From assembly GCA_003564655.1 (NCBI GenBank), contig PXES01000188.1, positions 1 to 23,477 of the forward strand: a stretch of 23,477 nucleotides of DNA, in the 5' to 3' direction. This DNA comes from Paracoccaceae bacterium. GTDB lineage: Bacteria > Pseudomonadota > Alphaproteobacteria > Rhodobacterales > Rhodobacteraceae. Position numbers and translations under genes: made by a program. This document shows positions 13,661 to 21,595 of the stretch, in pieces. The stretch's first letter is position 1. The number at the start of each line of letters is the position of its first letter. The notes beneath the pieces were generated by a model. It was not told the DNA's origin, ran no database searches, and saw only the letters and a program-made list of their open reading frames with translations.

Positions 13661-14995
13661 ATGTTTGATCCCTATTCGTCCCAGCGGGCCATGCGGCAGA
13701 TGCGCCGCGTCGCGATGCAGCGCGGTGTCATCGCCGTTCTGGATATCGGCACCTACAAGATCGCGGCGCTGGTCCTCAAGCTCGATCCCGAGGCGAGCAC
13801 GCCGCGCCATCCGGGGATCGGCACCATGGCAGGGCAGGCGGGGTTTCGCGTGATCGGCGCGGGCACGACCCGCTCGCGCGGGGTGCGCTTTGGCGAGATC
13901 GCCGCCATGGCCGAGACCGAGGCCGCCATCCGCACCGCACTGCAGGCCGCGCAGAAGATGGCGCAGACGCGGGTGGATCACGTCATCGTCTCGCTGGCGG
14001 GGGGCAATCTGCGCTCCTACGGGTTGGTGGGCGAGGCAGAGATCTTCGGCGACACGGTTGCCGAGAACGACATCGCCCGCGTCATGGCCGCGGCCGAGAT
14101 GCCCGATTTCGGCGCGGGCCGCGATGTGCTGCACGCCCAGCCGATCAATTTCGCGCTCGACCATCGCACCGGCCTGTCGGACCCGCGCGGCCAGACAGGG
14201 CGCAAGCTGGCCTGCGACATGCATCTGCTGACGGTCGATTCCAGCCTGATCCACAACATCTGCAATTGCCTGAAGCGCTGCGATGTCGAACTTTCGGGGA
14301 TCGTCTCGAGCGCCTATGCCGCCGGCATGTCAACGCTGGTCGAGGATGAACAGGAGCTTGGCGCGGCCTGCATCGATCTGGGCGCGGGCACCTCGAGCGT
14401 GTCGGTGTTCATCAAGAAGCACATGATCCACGCCGACACTGTCCGGCTGGGCGGCGCGCATGTGACCTCGGACATCTCCAAGGGCCTGCGGGTCGATTTC
14501 GACACGGCCGAGCGGATCAAGACCCTGCATGGCGGCGTGCAGGCGACCTCGATGGACGACCGCGAGATGATCGCGCTGGCAGGCGACAGCGGCGACTGGG
14601 ACAAGGATCAGCGCAAGGTCAGCCGCGCCGAGTTGATCGGGATCATGCGCCCGCGCATCGAGGAGATCCTCGAGGATGCGCGCGCGCGGCTGGAATCGGC
14701 AGGCTTCAACCATCTGCCCAGTCAGCAGGTCGTGCTGACCGGGGGCGGCGCGCAGGTGCCCGGCATCGACGGGCTGGCGGCGCGCATCTTCGGCCAGCAG
14801 GTGCGTCTGGGCCGCCCGGTGCGGGTGCGCGGTCTGCCGCAGGCGGCAGCGGGGCCCGCCTTTGGTTGTGTCGTGGGCCTCAGCCTGCTTGCGACGCACC
14901 CGCAGGACGAGTGGTGGGACTTCGATATGCCAGTGGAAAGCTACCCGGCGCGCTCTTTGCGGCGGGCGGTAAAATGGTTCCGCGACAACTGGTGA
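13661..14995 (+). CDS. ftsA: Cell division protein FtsA
   Basis: FtsA is the actin-like ATPase that tethers FtsZ filaments to the membrane and recruits later divisome proteins. The 444-residue protein has VIAVLDIGTYKIAALVL (phosphate-1), the 1C subdomain with VDHVIVSLAGGNLRSYG, ACIDLGAGTSSVSVF (phosphate-2), GGAHVTSDISKGLRVDFDTA and VVLTGGGAQVPGI (adenosine). The last residues (YPARSLRRAVKWFRDNW) form the amphipathic membrane-targeting helix. A GTG at 13649 is in frame inside the ftsQ end, but ATG at 13661 aligns with family starts and is preferred. It lies eight bases after ftsQ. A 184-bp AT-rich gap separates it from ftsZ. Confidence 0.97.
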   Translation: MFDPYSSQRAMRQMRRVAMQRGVIAVLDIGTYKIAALVLKLDPEASTPRHPGIGTMAGQAGFRVIGAGTTRSRGVRFGEIAAMAETEAAIRTALQAAQKMAQTRVDHVIVSLAGGNLRSYGLVGEAEIFGDTVAENDIARVMAAAEMPDFGAGRDVLHAQPINFALDHRTGLSDPRGQTGRKLACDMHLLTVDSSLIHNICNCLKRCDVELSGIVSSAYAAGMSTLVEDEQELGAACIDLGAGTSSVSVFIKKHMIHADTVRLGGAHVTSDISKGLRVDFDTAERIKTLHGGVQATSMDDREMIALAGDSGDWDKDQRKVSRAELIGIMRPRIEEILEDARARLESAGFNHLPSQQVVLTGGGAQVPGIDGLAARIFGQQVRLGRPVRVRGLPQAAAGPAFGCVVGLSLLATHPQDEWWDFDMPVESYPARSLRRAVKWFRDNW

Positions 14996-15040
14996 CCGCA
15001 AGATTTGTGGCACATGTGGAAACCCGGCGGAATCACGCAA

Positions 15041-15119
15041 TTTTTTTGCCACATCTGGTGTGAAATCACGACTTTTTTGATGACCTGTGAGGGCATCACC
15101 TGTAGGATCAGTAAAAAAA
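15041..15119. other. A/T-tract cluster upstream of ftsZ
   Basis: Three runs, T7 (15041-15047), T6 (15073-15078) and A7 (15113-15119), lie in the ftsA-ftsZ gap of an otherwise very GC-rich region. Their centres are about 31 and 40 bp apart, close to three and four helical turns. They flank the proposed ftsZ promoter and could bend the DNA or bind a nucleoid protein. Confidence 0.5.
15080..15108 (+). promoter_or_regulatory. Possible ftsZ promoter
   Basis: ATGACC (15080-15085), 17 bases, then TAGGAT (15103-15108) match the sigma-70-type boxes at four of six positions each. Transcription would start near 15115, leaving a leader of about 65 nt before the ftsZ ATG. The call rests on pattern only; the real promoter may differ. 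Confidence 0.4.
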
Positions 15120-15179
15120 CAGGGCTGCGGCGTGCGACAGGCGTGGTGGCGAAAGCAAAGTAGAGAGGCGGAGCGCGTT

Positions 15180-16793
15180 ATGGCATTGAACTTCACAGAG
15201 ACCTCCCGGCACGACGACCTCGCCCCCCGGATCACCGTTTTCGGTGTCGGCGGGGCCGGGGGCAATGCCGTCAACAACATGATCGAAAAGCAGCTTGAGG
15301 GCGTCGAGTTCGTGGTTGCGAACACCGACGCCCAGGCGCTGCAGCAGACCCGCGCACGCGGGCGCATCCAGATGGGCGTCAAGATCACCGAAGGGCTGGG
15401 CGCGGGTGCGCGCCCGACGATCGGCTCGGCCGCTGCGGAAGAGACGATCGAGGAGATCATCGACCATCTGGCCGGTTCGCATATGTGCTTCATCACCGCC
15501 GGCATGGGCGGCGGCACCGGCACGGGGGCCGCCCCGATCATCGCCCAGGCCGCGCGCGAGCTTGGCGTGCTGACCGTCGGCGTGGTGACAAAACCCTTCC
15601 AGTTCGAGGGCGCGAAGCGCATGCGCCAGGCCGAAGACGGGGTCGAGGCGCTGCAGAAGGTGGTCGACACGCTGATCATCATCCCCAACCAGAACCTGTT
15701 CCGGCTGGCCAACGAGCGCACGACCTTTACCGAGGCCTTCGCCATGGCCGATGACGTGCTCTATCAGGGCGTCAAGGGCGTGACCGATCTGATGGTGCGC
15801 CCGGGCCTGATCAATCTCGACTTCGCCGATGTCCGCGCCGTGATGGACGAGATGGGCAAGGCGATGATGGGCACCGGCGAAGCCGAGGGCGAGGACCGCG
15901 CCATCCATGCCGCTGAAAAGGCCATCGCCAACCCGCTGCTGGACGAGATCAGCCTGCATGGCGCGCGCGGGGTGTTGATCAACATCACCGGCGGCTATGA
16001 CCTGACCCTGTTCGAGTTGGACGAGGCTGCCAACCGCATCCGCGAGAAGGTCGACCCCGAGGCCAACATCATCGTCGGCTCCACCCTCGACCCGGATATG
16101 GAGGGGGTGCTGCGCGTTTCGGTCGTGGCGACCGGCATCGATGTCGAGGAGCGCACCGCCGCCCCCGAGATTCCCCGCCGCAGCATGTCCGAGCCGGTGC
16201 GCCCGCCGATGCCCGAGCGCCCCGCACCCGCGCCGGCCCCCGAGGTCGCGCCCGAGCCGGTCGCCGCTTGCGCTGTCCAGGACGCGCCGGAACCCGAACA
16301 GCAGACGCTGTTCGAGAGCCCGGCCCCCGCCGCGCAGCCCGAGCCCGAGTATCGCGCGCCGCAGCAACCGGCTGCGTTGCACCGCCCCGCCGCACCCGAG
16401 CCGATGCCGGAGCCCGTGCGCGAGACGATGGCCGAGGACGAGATGCCCGAGGCGCAGTTCACCGCCCCACGGCGGCCGCTGCCGGGGACGCCCTCGCCCG
16501 AGGCGCTGGCACGCTTGCAGCGGGCCGTGTCGAAGTCGCCCGAACAGGGTTATGCCCGGGCGCCGCGCCCCGAACCGCGCGCTGAGCCGCGCCACCCCGA
16601 GGCCGAGCCCGAGCGGGGGTCGCGCTTCGGCTTCGGCTCGTTGATCAGCCGCATGGCCGGGCAGAGCACAGAGCCCGCCGCGCCAGCGCGCCGCGTCGCC
16701 CCGCCGGTGTCGCATTACGACGAAGACCCCTCGGCCAACGCGTCGGAAGAGCGGATTGAGATTCCGGCCTTCCTGCGCAGACAGGCGAACTGA
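15180..16793 (+). CDS. ftsZ: Cell division GTPase FtsZ
   Basis: FtsZ is the tubulin homologue whose GTP-bound filaments form the division ring and direct septal wall synthesis. The 537-residue protein has GVGGAGGNAVNNM (about 22-34), the tubulin signature GGGTGTG at 110-116, and NLDFADV (212-218), whose acidic residues complete GTP hydrolysis across the filament. From about 325 to 520 runs a disordered linker rich in Pro, Ala, Glu and Arg, long as usual for alphaproteobacteria. It ends in the conserved peptide IEIPAFLRRQ, which binds FtsA and other partners. The start is the ATG at 15180 after GAGAGGCGGAG; the frame extends upstream without family sequence. A strong terminator follows. Confidence 0.98.
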   Translation: MALNFTETSRHDDLAPRITVFGVGGAGGNAVNNMIEKQLEGVEFVVANTDAQALQQTRARGRIQMGVKITEGLGAGARPTIGSAAAEETIEEIIDHLAGSHMCFITAGMGGGTGTGAAPIIAQAARELGVLTVGVVTKPFQFEGAKRMRQAEDGVEALQKVVDTLIIIPNQNLFRLANERTTFTEAFAMADDVLYQGVKGVTDLMVRPGLINLDFADVRAVMDEMGKAMMGTGEAEGEDRAIHAAEKAIANPLLDEISLHGARGVLINITGGYDLTLFELDEAANRIREKVDPEANIIVGSTLDPDMEGVLRVSVVATGIDVEERTAAPEIPRRSMSEPVRPPMPERPAPAPAPEVAPEPVAACAVQDAPEPEQQTLFESPAPAAQPEPEYRAPQQPAALHRPAAPEPMPEPVRETMAEDEMPEAQFTAPRRPLPGTPSPEALARLQRAVSKSPEQGYARAPRPEPRAEPRHPEAEPERGSRFGFGSLISRMAGQSTEPAAPARRVAPPVSHYDEDPSANASEERIEIPAFLRRQAN

Positions 16794-16825
16794 GGCGAAA
16801 AAGCGTTCACAAGACGATCAAGAGG

Positions 16826-16849
16826 AAAGCCGGCACTGCCGGCTTTTTT
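16826..16849 (+). terminator. Intrinsic terminator after ftsZ
   Basis: AAAGCCGGC (16826-16834) and GCCGGCTTT (16837-16845, with loop ACT) pair, and the T-run extends to 16849. It begins 32 bases after the ftsZ stop and should separate ftsZ transcription from lpxC. Confidence 0.9.
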
Positions 16850-16857
16850 CATTTTGA

Positions 16858-16887
16858 TTGAACCTGTTGTCGGGCGTTCTTGATAGT
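16858..16887 (+). promoter_or_regulatory. Possible lpxC promoter
   Basis: TTGAAC (16858-16863), 18 bases, then GATAGT (16882-16887) are fair sigma-70-type boxes just after the ftsZ terminator. A small hairpin (GCGGCG/CGCCGC, 16888-16905) would lie at the start of the transcript. A further inverted repeat, TCACA-AAC-TGTGA, lies at 16931-16943. The pattern is weak. Confidence 0.33.
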
Positions 16888-17016
16888 GCGGCGTGTTTCC
16901 GCCGCGCAGGGGCGGTTATGTTACACGGGGTCACAAACTGTGAGTTGCAGCCCGTTGTTCAGCCGGTTTAGGAGAGTGTTAACGGCGCTTGCAGGCGCGC
17001 CATGAGGGTATTCTTC

Positions 17017-17937
17017 ATGCAGACGACACTGAACGCGACGCGGGTGATCGCAGGCACCGGGCTGCATCCCGGTCTGCCGGTCCGGATGACGCTGCGCCCG
17101 GCGCAAGCCGACACCGGCGTGCTGTTTCGTCGCACCGATCTGCCCGCGGGCACGGGCGACATTCCGGTTCACCCGTCCTCATGGGTCGCGGCACCGCTTT
17201 GCACCTTGATCCGTAACGCTCATGGGGCGCGGGTCAGCACGGTCGAGCATCTGCTCGCCGCGCTGCATGGCTGCGGGGTACACAACGCGCTGGTCGAGAT
17301 CGACGGGCCGGAAGTGCCGATTCTCGATGGCAGCGCCGCGCCGTTCGTCAGCCATATCCTCGCCGCCGGACTACGCGTGCAGCATGCGCCCCTGCGGGCG
17401 CTGCGGGTTCTCAAGCCGGTTGAAGTGACGCAGGGCGCGGCGCGCGCACGCCTGCTGCCCGCCGAGAGCCTCGAGATTTCGTTCGAGATCGAATTCGACG
17501 ACGCCGCCATCGGGCGCCAGCGCAAGACGCTCGACATGGGCAATGGCGCCTTCCTGCGCGAACTCAGCGATTGCCGCACCTTCTGCCGCCGCGCCGATGT
17601 CGAGGCGATGCAGCGCAGCGGCCTTGCCCTTGGGGGCACGCTCGACAATGCAGTGGTGTTCGACGCGGGCACGGTGCTGACCCCCGGCGGGCTGCGCCGC
17701 GCGGACGAACCGGTGCGCCACAAGATGCTTGATGCGATGGGCGATTTGTACGTGCTGGGCCTGCCGCTGCTGGCCCGTTACGAGGGGCTGCGCGCGGGTC
17801 ATGCCATGACCGGGCAGCTCTTGCAGGCACTGCTCGCGACGCCTGGCGCGTCTGAGGTCGTGACCTGTGACGCAGCCATGCGCGCCCGGATGCCGGGGGT
17901 GGGCATATCGCGGCGAGACCTGCCGCTCTCGGCCTGA
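17017..17937 (+). CDS. lpxC: UDP-3-O-acyl-N-acetylglucosamine deacetylase
   Basis: LpxC is the zinc enzyme of the first committed step of lipid A synthesis, removing acetate from UDP-3-O-acyl-GlcNAc. The 306-residue protein shows GTGLHPG near the start and STVEHLLAAL with Glu77 and zinc ligand His78. It then has EIDGPEVPILDGSAAPF, CRTF, GLALGGTLDNAVVF, RHKMLDAMGDL with zinc ligands His235 and Asp239, and AGHAMTG with the catalytic His262. An ATG at 17002 is also in frame, but GAGGG precedes the ATG at 17017 and relatives begin MQTTL. Terminators on both sides make it a single-gene unit inside the division block, so it can be regulated apart from ftsZ. Confidence 0.97.
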   Translation: MQTTLNATRVIAGTGLHPGLPVRMTLRPAQADTGVLFRRTDLPAGTGDIPVHPSSWVAAPLCTLIRNAHGARVSTVEHLLAALHGCGVHNALVEIDGPEVPILDGSAAPFVSHILAAGLRVQHAPLRALRVLKPVEVTQGAARARLLPAESLEISFEIEFDDAAIGRQRKTLDMGNGAFLRELSDCRTFCRRADVEAMQRSGLALGGTLDNAVVFDAGTVLTPGGLRRADEPVRHKMLDAMGDLYVLGLPLLARYEGLRAGHAMTGQLLQALLATPGASEVVTCDAAMRARMPGVGISRRDLPLSA

Positions 17938-17954
17938 CGGCCAGACGTTACGCG

Positions 17955-17987
17955 CGGGGCAAAAGGCGTTTTGCGCCCCGTATTTTT
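17955..17987 (+). terminator. Intrinsic terminator after lpxC
   Basis: CGGGGC-AAAA pairs with TTTT-(GC bulge)-GCCCCG around a GGCG loop (17955-17980), followed by TATTTTT. It begins 18 bases after the lpxC stop. The two-base bulge makes it imperfect, but the T-rich tail supports the call. Confidence 0.7.
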
Positions 17988-18035
17988 CTGTGCTACGACA
18001 TCGCCAACGACAAGCGCGAAATGGGGTGGCGGGAC

Positions 18036-18887
18036 ATGCAGTCAGGGATGGGTGTCAGGCGGATTGCGGCCATTGTCACTCTCGCAACCGCCGTCGGGGC
18101 GTTGGGCGCGTGCAACCGTGACCGTGGCCCGGACGAGTCGCTGGCGGCCTTCTCGGCGGAAGAGATCTTCCAGCGCGGCGAGTACGAGTTGGAGACCTCG
18201 CGCCGCGCGTCGCGGTCGCTGCGCTATTTCCAGGAGGTTGAGCGCCTCTATCCCTACACCGAGTGGTCGCGCCGGGCGCTGATCATGCAGGCCTATGCCC
18301 ATCACCGCGCCCGCGAGTATGACGACAGCCGCGCTGCCGCGCAGCGCTTCCTCGACACTTACCCGAATGACGAGGAAGCCCCCTACGCGACCTACCTGAT
18401 GGCGCTGTCCTTCTACGATCAGGTGGACGAGGTGGGGCGCGACCAGGGCGTCACCTTTCAGGCGCTGCAACATCTGCGCCGCCTGATCGAGCAATACCCC
18501 GACAGCGACTATACCCGCTCGGCGATCCTGAAATTCGAGTTGGCCTTCGACCATCTGGCCGCCAAGGAGATGGAGATCGGTCGGTACTACCTCTCGCGCG
18601 GGAACTACAACGCCGCCATCAACCGCTTCCGCGTGGTGGTCGAGGATTTCCAGACCTCGACCCACACACCCGAGGCGCTGCACCGGCTGGTCGAGGGGGA
18701 TCTGCGCCTTGGCCTGCGCGATGAGGCGCAGACCGCAGGCGCGATCCTCGGCCACAACTTCGAGGCCAACCCCTTCTATCAGGACAGCTTCCGCCTGCTC
18801 GCCCGGCAGGGACTGGAGCCCGAGGCGCAGGGCGAGGGCTGGCTGCGCACCATCTTCCGTCAGGCCGTGCAGGGCGACTGGATCTAG
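18036..18887 (+). CDS. bamD: Outer-membrane assembly lipoprotein BamD
   Basis: BamD is the essential lipoprotein of the BAM complex that folds beta-barrel proteins into the outer membrane; it binds BamA on the periplasmic side. The 283-residue precursor has a basic start, a hydrophobic stretch and the lipobox LGAC, giving a lipidated Cys26. TPR-like repeats follow: FQRGEYELETSRRASRSLRY with FQEVERLYPYTEWSRRA, AAQRFLDTYPNDEEAPYATY, LRRLIEQYPDSDYTRSAI, then YLSRGNYNAAINRFRVVVED. ATGs at 18021, 18036 and 18048 are in frame; 18036 is taken because GGGGTGGCGGGAC precedes it, but 18021 is possible. recN follows after 36 bp. Confidence 0.93.
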   Translation: MQSGMGVRRIAAIVTLATAVGALGACNRDRGPDESLAAFSAEEIFQRGEYELETSRRASRSLRYFQEVERLYPYTEWSRRALIMQAYAHHRAREYDDSRAAAQRFLDTYPNDEEAPYATYLMALSFYDQVDEVGRDQGVTFQALQHLRRLIEQYPDSDYTRSAILKFELAFDHLAAKEMEIGRYYLSRGNYNAAINRFRVVVEDFQTSTHTPEALHRLVEGDLRLGLRDEAQTAGAILGHNFEANPFYQDSFRLLARQGLEPEAQGEGWLRTIFRQAVQGDWI

Positions 18888-18923
18888 CGCAGACGCGCGA
18901 ACGGGCAGGGGCTTGATGCGCGC

Positions 18924-20579
18924 ATGCTGCTGGCGCTCGAAATCCGCGACATGCTTATCATCGACCGGCTGGACCTGCGGTTTCAGCCGGGTCTGAACGT
19001 GCTGACCGGCGAGACGGGGGCGGGCAAGTCCATCCTGCTTGACGCGCTGGGCTTCGTGCTGGGCTGGCGCGGGCGCGCCGATCTGGTGCGCGCGGGCGCG
19101 GCACAGGGCGAGGTCGTGGCCGAGTTCGCGTTGGCCCCCGACCACCCGGCGCAGGCCGTGCTCGCCGAGGCGGGGTTCGAGGCCGGGGACGCGTTGCTCT
19201 TGCGCCGTGTCAACACCGGCGACGGGCGCAAGACGGCCTATGTCAATGATCGCCGCGCCTCGGGCGAGTTGCTGCGCGCGCTGTCCGAGACACTGGTGGA
19301 ACTGCATGGCCAGCAGGACGACCGCGGGTTATTGAACGCCCGGGGCCATCGCGCACTGCTTGATGCGTATGGCGGGCACGTGCGAGAGCGTGATGCCTGC
19401 CGTGCCGCCTGGCGCGAATTGCGCGACGCCCGCGCCGCGCAAGAGACCGAGGCCGCGCGGCTGGCGGAACTCGCCGCGGAAGAGGATTTCCTGCGCCACG
19501 CGGTGGCCGAGCTGGACCAGCTTGCGCCAGAGCCCGGCGAGGAAGCCGCACTCGATATTCGCCGCCGCCAGATGCAGGCCGCCGAACGGCTGCGCGGCGA
19601 TGTCGCGCGCGCGCAGGCCGCGCTTTCTGACGAGGGCGCCGAGCGGCTGATGACGGACGCCGCGCGCTGGCTCGATGGCGCGGCCGAGGGGTTGGACGGC
19701 GCGCTCGACCGCGCGCTTGAGGCGCTGTCGCGCGCCATGGACGCACTGGGCGAGGCGCAGCAGGGCATCGCCGCCTGCGCCGAGGCGCTCGACTTTCCCC
19801 CCGGCGCGCTGGAAGAGGTCGAGGAGCGGCTCTTCGCCCTGCGCGGGCTGGCGCGCAAGCATGGGGTGTTGCCGGACGATCTGGGCGCCCATGCCGAGGC
19901 CCTGCGCGCCCGCCTTGCGCAACTCGACGATGGCGCGCGCAATATCGAGGCGCTGGCGCGGGCCACGCAAGCGGCGCAGGCCGCCCATGACGCGGCTGCC
20001 GCGCGGCTGGGTGCCGCGCGCCGCGAGGCGGGGGCGCGCCTCGATGCTGCGATGGCGCAGGAACTCGCGCCCCTGAAGCTCGAGCGCGCGGCGTTTCAGA
20101 CGCGGCTTGTCCCCGCGGATCCGGGGCCCGACGGGGCCGAGGCCGTGCAGTTCGAGGTCGCGACCAACCCCGGCGCGCCCGCCGGGGCGCTGTCGAAGAT
20201 CGCCTCGGGGGGCGAGCTGTCGCGCTTCCTGCTGGCGCTGAAAGTATGCCTCGTGGGGGCGAGCAGCGGGGTCACGATGATCTTTGACGAAATCGACCGC
20301 GGTGTCGGCGGGGCGACCGCCGATGCGGTGGGGCGCCGCTTGCGGGCGCTGGCCGGGGGCGCGCAGGTGTTGGTCGTGACCCACTCGCCACAGGTGGCGG
20401 CACTTGGGCAGCATCACTTCAAGGTCACGAAGCAGGTGCTTGATGATACGACATTTTCCCGCGTTGCGCCGCTTTCTGCCGATGCCCGCGTGGAAGAGAT
20501 TGCAAGAATGCTCTCCGGTGATACCATCACCGATACCGCCCGGGCCGCAGCGCAGGATCTGCTGCGCGCAGGGCGATGA
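18924..20579 (+). CDS. recN: DNA repair protein RecN (SMC-like ATPase)
   Basis: RecN is an SMC-family ATPase that acts early in double-strand break repair, holding DNA together near breaks with RecA. The 551-residue protein has Walker A GETGAGKS at 29-36, VNDRRASGELLRAL and VELHGQQDDRGLL. A coiled-coil middle follows (about 145-360, very rich in Ala, Glu and Arg). The C-terminal ATPase half has the signature ASGGELSRFLLALK, Walker B VTMIFDEIDRGVGG and VLVVTHSPQVAALGQHHF. The ATG is fixed by family alignment; AGGGG lies about 12 bases before it. It is in the same direction and close to bamD, as in many relatives. Confidence 0.97.
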   Translation: MLLALEIRDMLIIDRLDLRFQPGLNVLTGETGAGKSILLDALGFVLGWRGRADLVRAGAAQGEVVAEFALAPDHPAQAVLAEAGFEAGDALLLRRVNTGDGRKTAYVNDRRASGELLRALSETLVELHGQQDDRGLLNARGHRALLDAYGGHVRERDACRAAWRELRDARAAQETEAARLAELAAEEDFLRHAVAELDQLAPEPGEEAALDIRRRQMQAAERLRGDVARAQAALSDEGAERLMTDAARWLDGAAEGLDGALDRALEALSRAMDALGEAQQGIAACAEALDFPPGALEEVEERLFALRGLARKHGVLPDDLGAHAEALRARLAQLDDGARNIEALARATQAAQAAHDAAAARLGAARREAGARLDAAMAQELAPLKLERAAFQTRLVPADPGPDGAEAVQFEVATNPGAPAGALSKIASGGELSRFLLALKVCLVGASSGVTMIFDEIDRGVGGATADAVGRRLRALAGGAQVLVVTHSPQVAALGQHHFKVTKQVLDDTTFSRVAPLSADARVEEIARMLSGDTITDTARAAAQDLLRAGR

Positions 20580-20626
20580 CGGCAGACGGGCCGGTGCTGA
20601 TGACACGGAAGCGAGAGGGCGCGCAG

Positions 20627-21019
20627 ATGACACGGACAGCAATAGCGATAACGGGGGCACGGGCCGCGATGGGCGGTGCGCTCGCACTGGTGCTGGCGGG
20701 CTGCGCGACGGGCCCGATGCTGCCGGGACCGGCGCCGGTCGACTCGCCGGTGGCCGTGGTGCCCGCCCCGGCCGATGATGATCCCGGTTTCAGCGGCATG
20801 GGCGAGGTGTCGGCCTCGGGCGCGGAACAGGCCTGCATCGAGGCCGGGCGCGAGCGCGGTCTGGACGTGACCGGGGTGGTCGGCTCGAGTGCCGTGACCG
20901 GCAGCAATGGCGAGGCCGCGCGCGACGTGATGCTGCGCGTGCGCCGAGACGGGGCCGAGATCGAGGTGCGCTGCAACTACGTGGCCAGCACGCGCATGGC
21001 GCGGATCATGTTGATCTAG
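20627..21019 (+). CDS. Small lipoprotein of unknown function after recN
   Basis: I do not recognise a family. The 130-residue precursor has Arg near its start, a hydrophobic stretch and the lipobox LAGC (lipidated Cys26), so it should be an envelope lipoprotein. A Pro/Val-rich spacer (about 31-50) leads to a small domain of about 75 residues containing ACIEAGRERG and IEVRCNY, with two cysteines that may pair. The frame is open from an ATG at 20576 that overlaps the recN stop, and another lies at 20600. Only 20627 is preceded by a good site (GAGAGGG) and places the signal peptide at the N-terminus. It is probably co-transcribed with recN. A large hairpin starts three bases after the stop. Confidence 0.8.
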   Translation: MTRTAIAITGARAAMGGALALVLAGCATGPMLPGPAPVDSPVAVVPAPADDDPGFSGMGEVSASGAEQACIEAGRERGLDVTGVVGSSAVTGSNGEAARDVMLRVRRDGAEIEVRCNYVASTRMARIMLI

Positions 21020-21022
21020 GCT

Positions 21023-21081
21023 GGCGCGGCGCGCGCGGGCGTCGCCTACCCACCCACCCCGACACCCGCGCGCGGCGCGCC
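21023..21081 (+). terminator. GC-rich hairpin with C-rich / G-quadruplex loop, copy 2
   Basis: A 22-bp stem (21023-21044 with 21060-21081, two mismatches) encloses the 15-nt loop CCTACCCACCCACCC. It begins three bases after the lipoprotein stop. Loop and closing pairs (TCG...CGA) match the hairpin at 369-419 apart from one base, while the rest of the stem is unrelated. On the minus strand the loop reads GGGTGGGTGGGTAGG. No U-run follows on the plus strand. Confidence 0.6.
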
Positions 21082-21117
21082 TGCATGCAACGCCAGGCGC
21101 GCCTTGCAAGGGGCGAA

Positions 21118-21134
21118 GGGCCGTTGCGCGGCCC
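21118..21134. other. Short hairpin in the lipoprotein-DUF6324 gap
   Basis: GGGCCG and CGGCCC pair around a TTGCG loop. No T-run follows. The rest of the 253-bp gap between convergent genes (21020-21272) holds the large hairpin at its start and the dispersed motif at 21227, with no gene visible. Confidence 0.35.
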
Positions 21135-21226
21135 GGTGTTCGGAAATGCAACGCGGTCGCAGCGTGCAGACTGACCTTGCCGGAGCGCTGTCACCCTGCC
21201 GCGAGCCATACTGACGGGCGACTGTT

Positions 21227-21248
21227 CATTTTCTTGCCGAAAATACTC
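21227..21248. repeat. Dispersed 22-bp intergenic motif, copy 2
   Basis: CATTTTCTTGCC, then GA, then AAATACTC; 20 of 22 bases match the copy at 10413-10434. Here it lies 25 bp beyond the stop of the minus-strand DUF6324-like gene. It reads GAGTATTTTCGGCAAGAAAATG in that gene's direction, a place where a transcript end would be expected. Confidence 0.6.
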
Positions 21249-21272
21249 GATGCGCCGCCGCGTCGGGACGCT

Positions 21273-21482
21273 TCAGGGCTTGCGTTTGTGCGGCCCCTCG
21301 CCCTGTTGCCGCGCCGCTTTCGCTGCGAGGCGCAGTTCCTCGGCGATTTCCTCGGCCTCGTCCGGGTCGAAATCCAGCGGCAGGTCGATCCCGTCGCCGG
21401 CAAGATAGATGCGCACCATGCCCAGCGTCGTCGGCCCGATCTGCAGGCTTGCCCCGGTGTCGTTTTCCGAATTGATGCCCAT
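21273..21482 (-). CDS. Small DUF6324-like protein
   Basis: The 69-residue product begins MGINSENDTGASLQIGPTTL and continues MVRIYLAGDGIDLPLDFDPD and EAEEIAEELRLAAKAARQ, with a basic tail. I recognise it as the short DUF6324-type protein found across Rhodobacterales; its function is unknown. The predicted form is a few beta strands (TLGMVRIYL, IDLPLDF) followed by one charged helix, with no membrane segment. The frame is open to 21590, but ATG at 21482 has AGAGG seven bases before it and matches the family start. It is divergent from tRNA-His, with 113 bp between them. Confidence 0.85.
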   Translation of the reverse strand: MGINSENDTGASLQIGPTTLGMVRIYLAGDGIDLPLDFDPDEAEEIAEELRLAAKAARQQGEGPHKRKP

Positions 21483-21557
21483 GTCACTGCCTCTGCTGCT
21501 GGCTGCCCGCGCTTCAGCGATAGGCTGCGGCGGGGCGGGAATCAAGCCCGCGCCCTC

Positions 21558-21586
21558 TTGCATTCGCGCGGCCCGCCCGCTAGATC
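21558..21586 (+). promoter_or_regulatory. Possible tRNA-His promoter
   Basis: TTGCAT (21558-21563), 17 bases, then TAGATC (21581-21586) end nine bases before tRNA position 1. Matches to consensus are only three of six each, but the position is right for a tRNA promoter. Confidence 0.35.
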
Positions 21587-21595
21587 GCACTGAGT

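Noticed and set aside
15108..16715. A 535-codon minus-strand frame opposite ftsZ
   Set aside because: Same codon-register artefact; the plus strand is an unmistakable FtsZ.
16170..16730. Pro/Ala/Glu-rich low-complexity stretch in ftsZ, considered as a repeat insertion
   Set aside because: Long disordered linkers before the C-terminal peptide are normal for alphaproteobacterial FtsZ.
16931..16943. TCACA-AAC-TGTGA before lpxC, considered as an FNR/CRP-type site
   Set aside because: The spacing and half-sites do not fit TTGAT-N4-ATCAA or the CRP consensus, so it is only a short inverted repeat.
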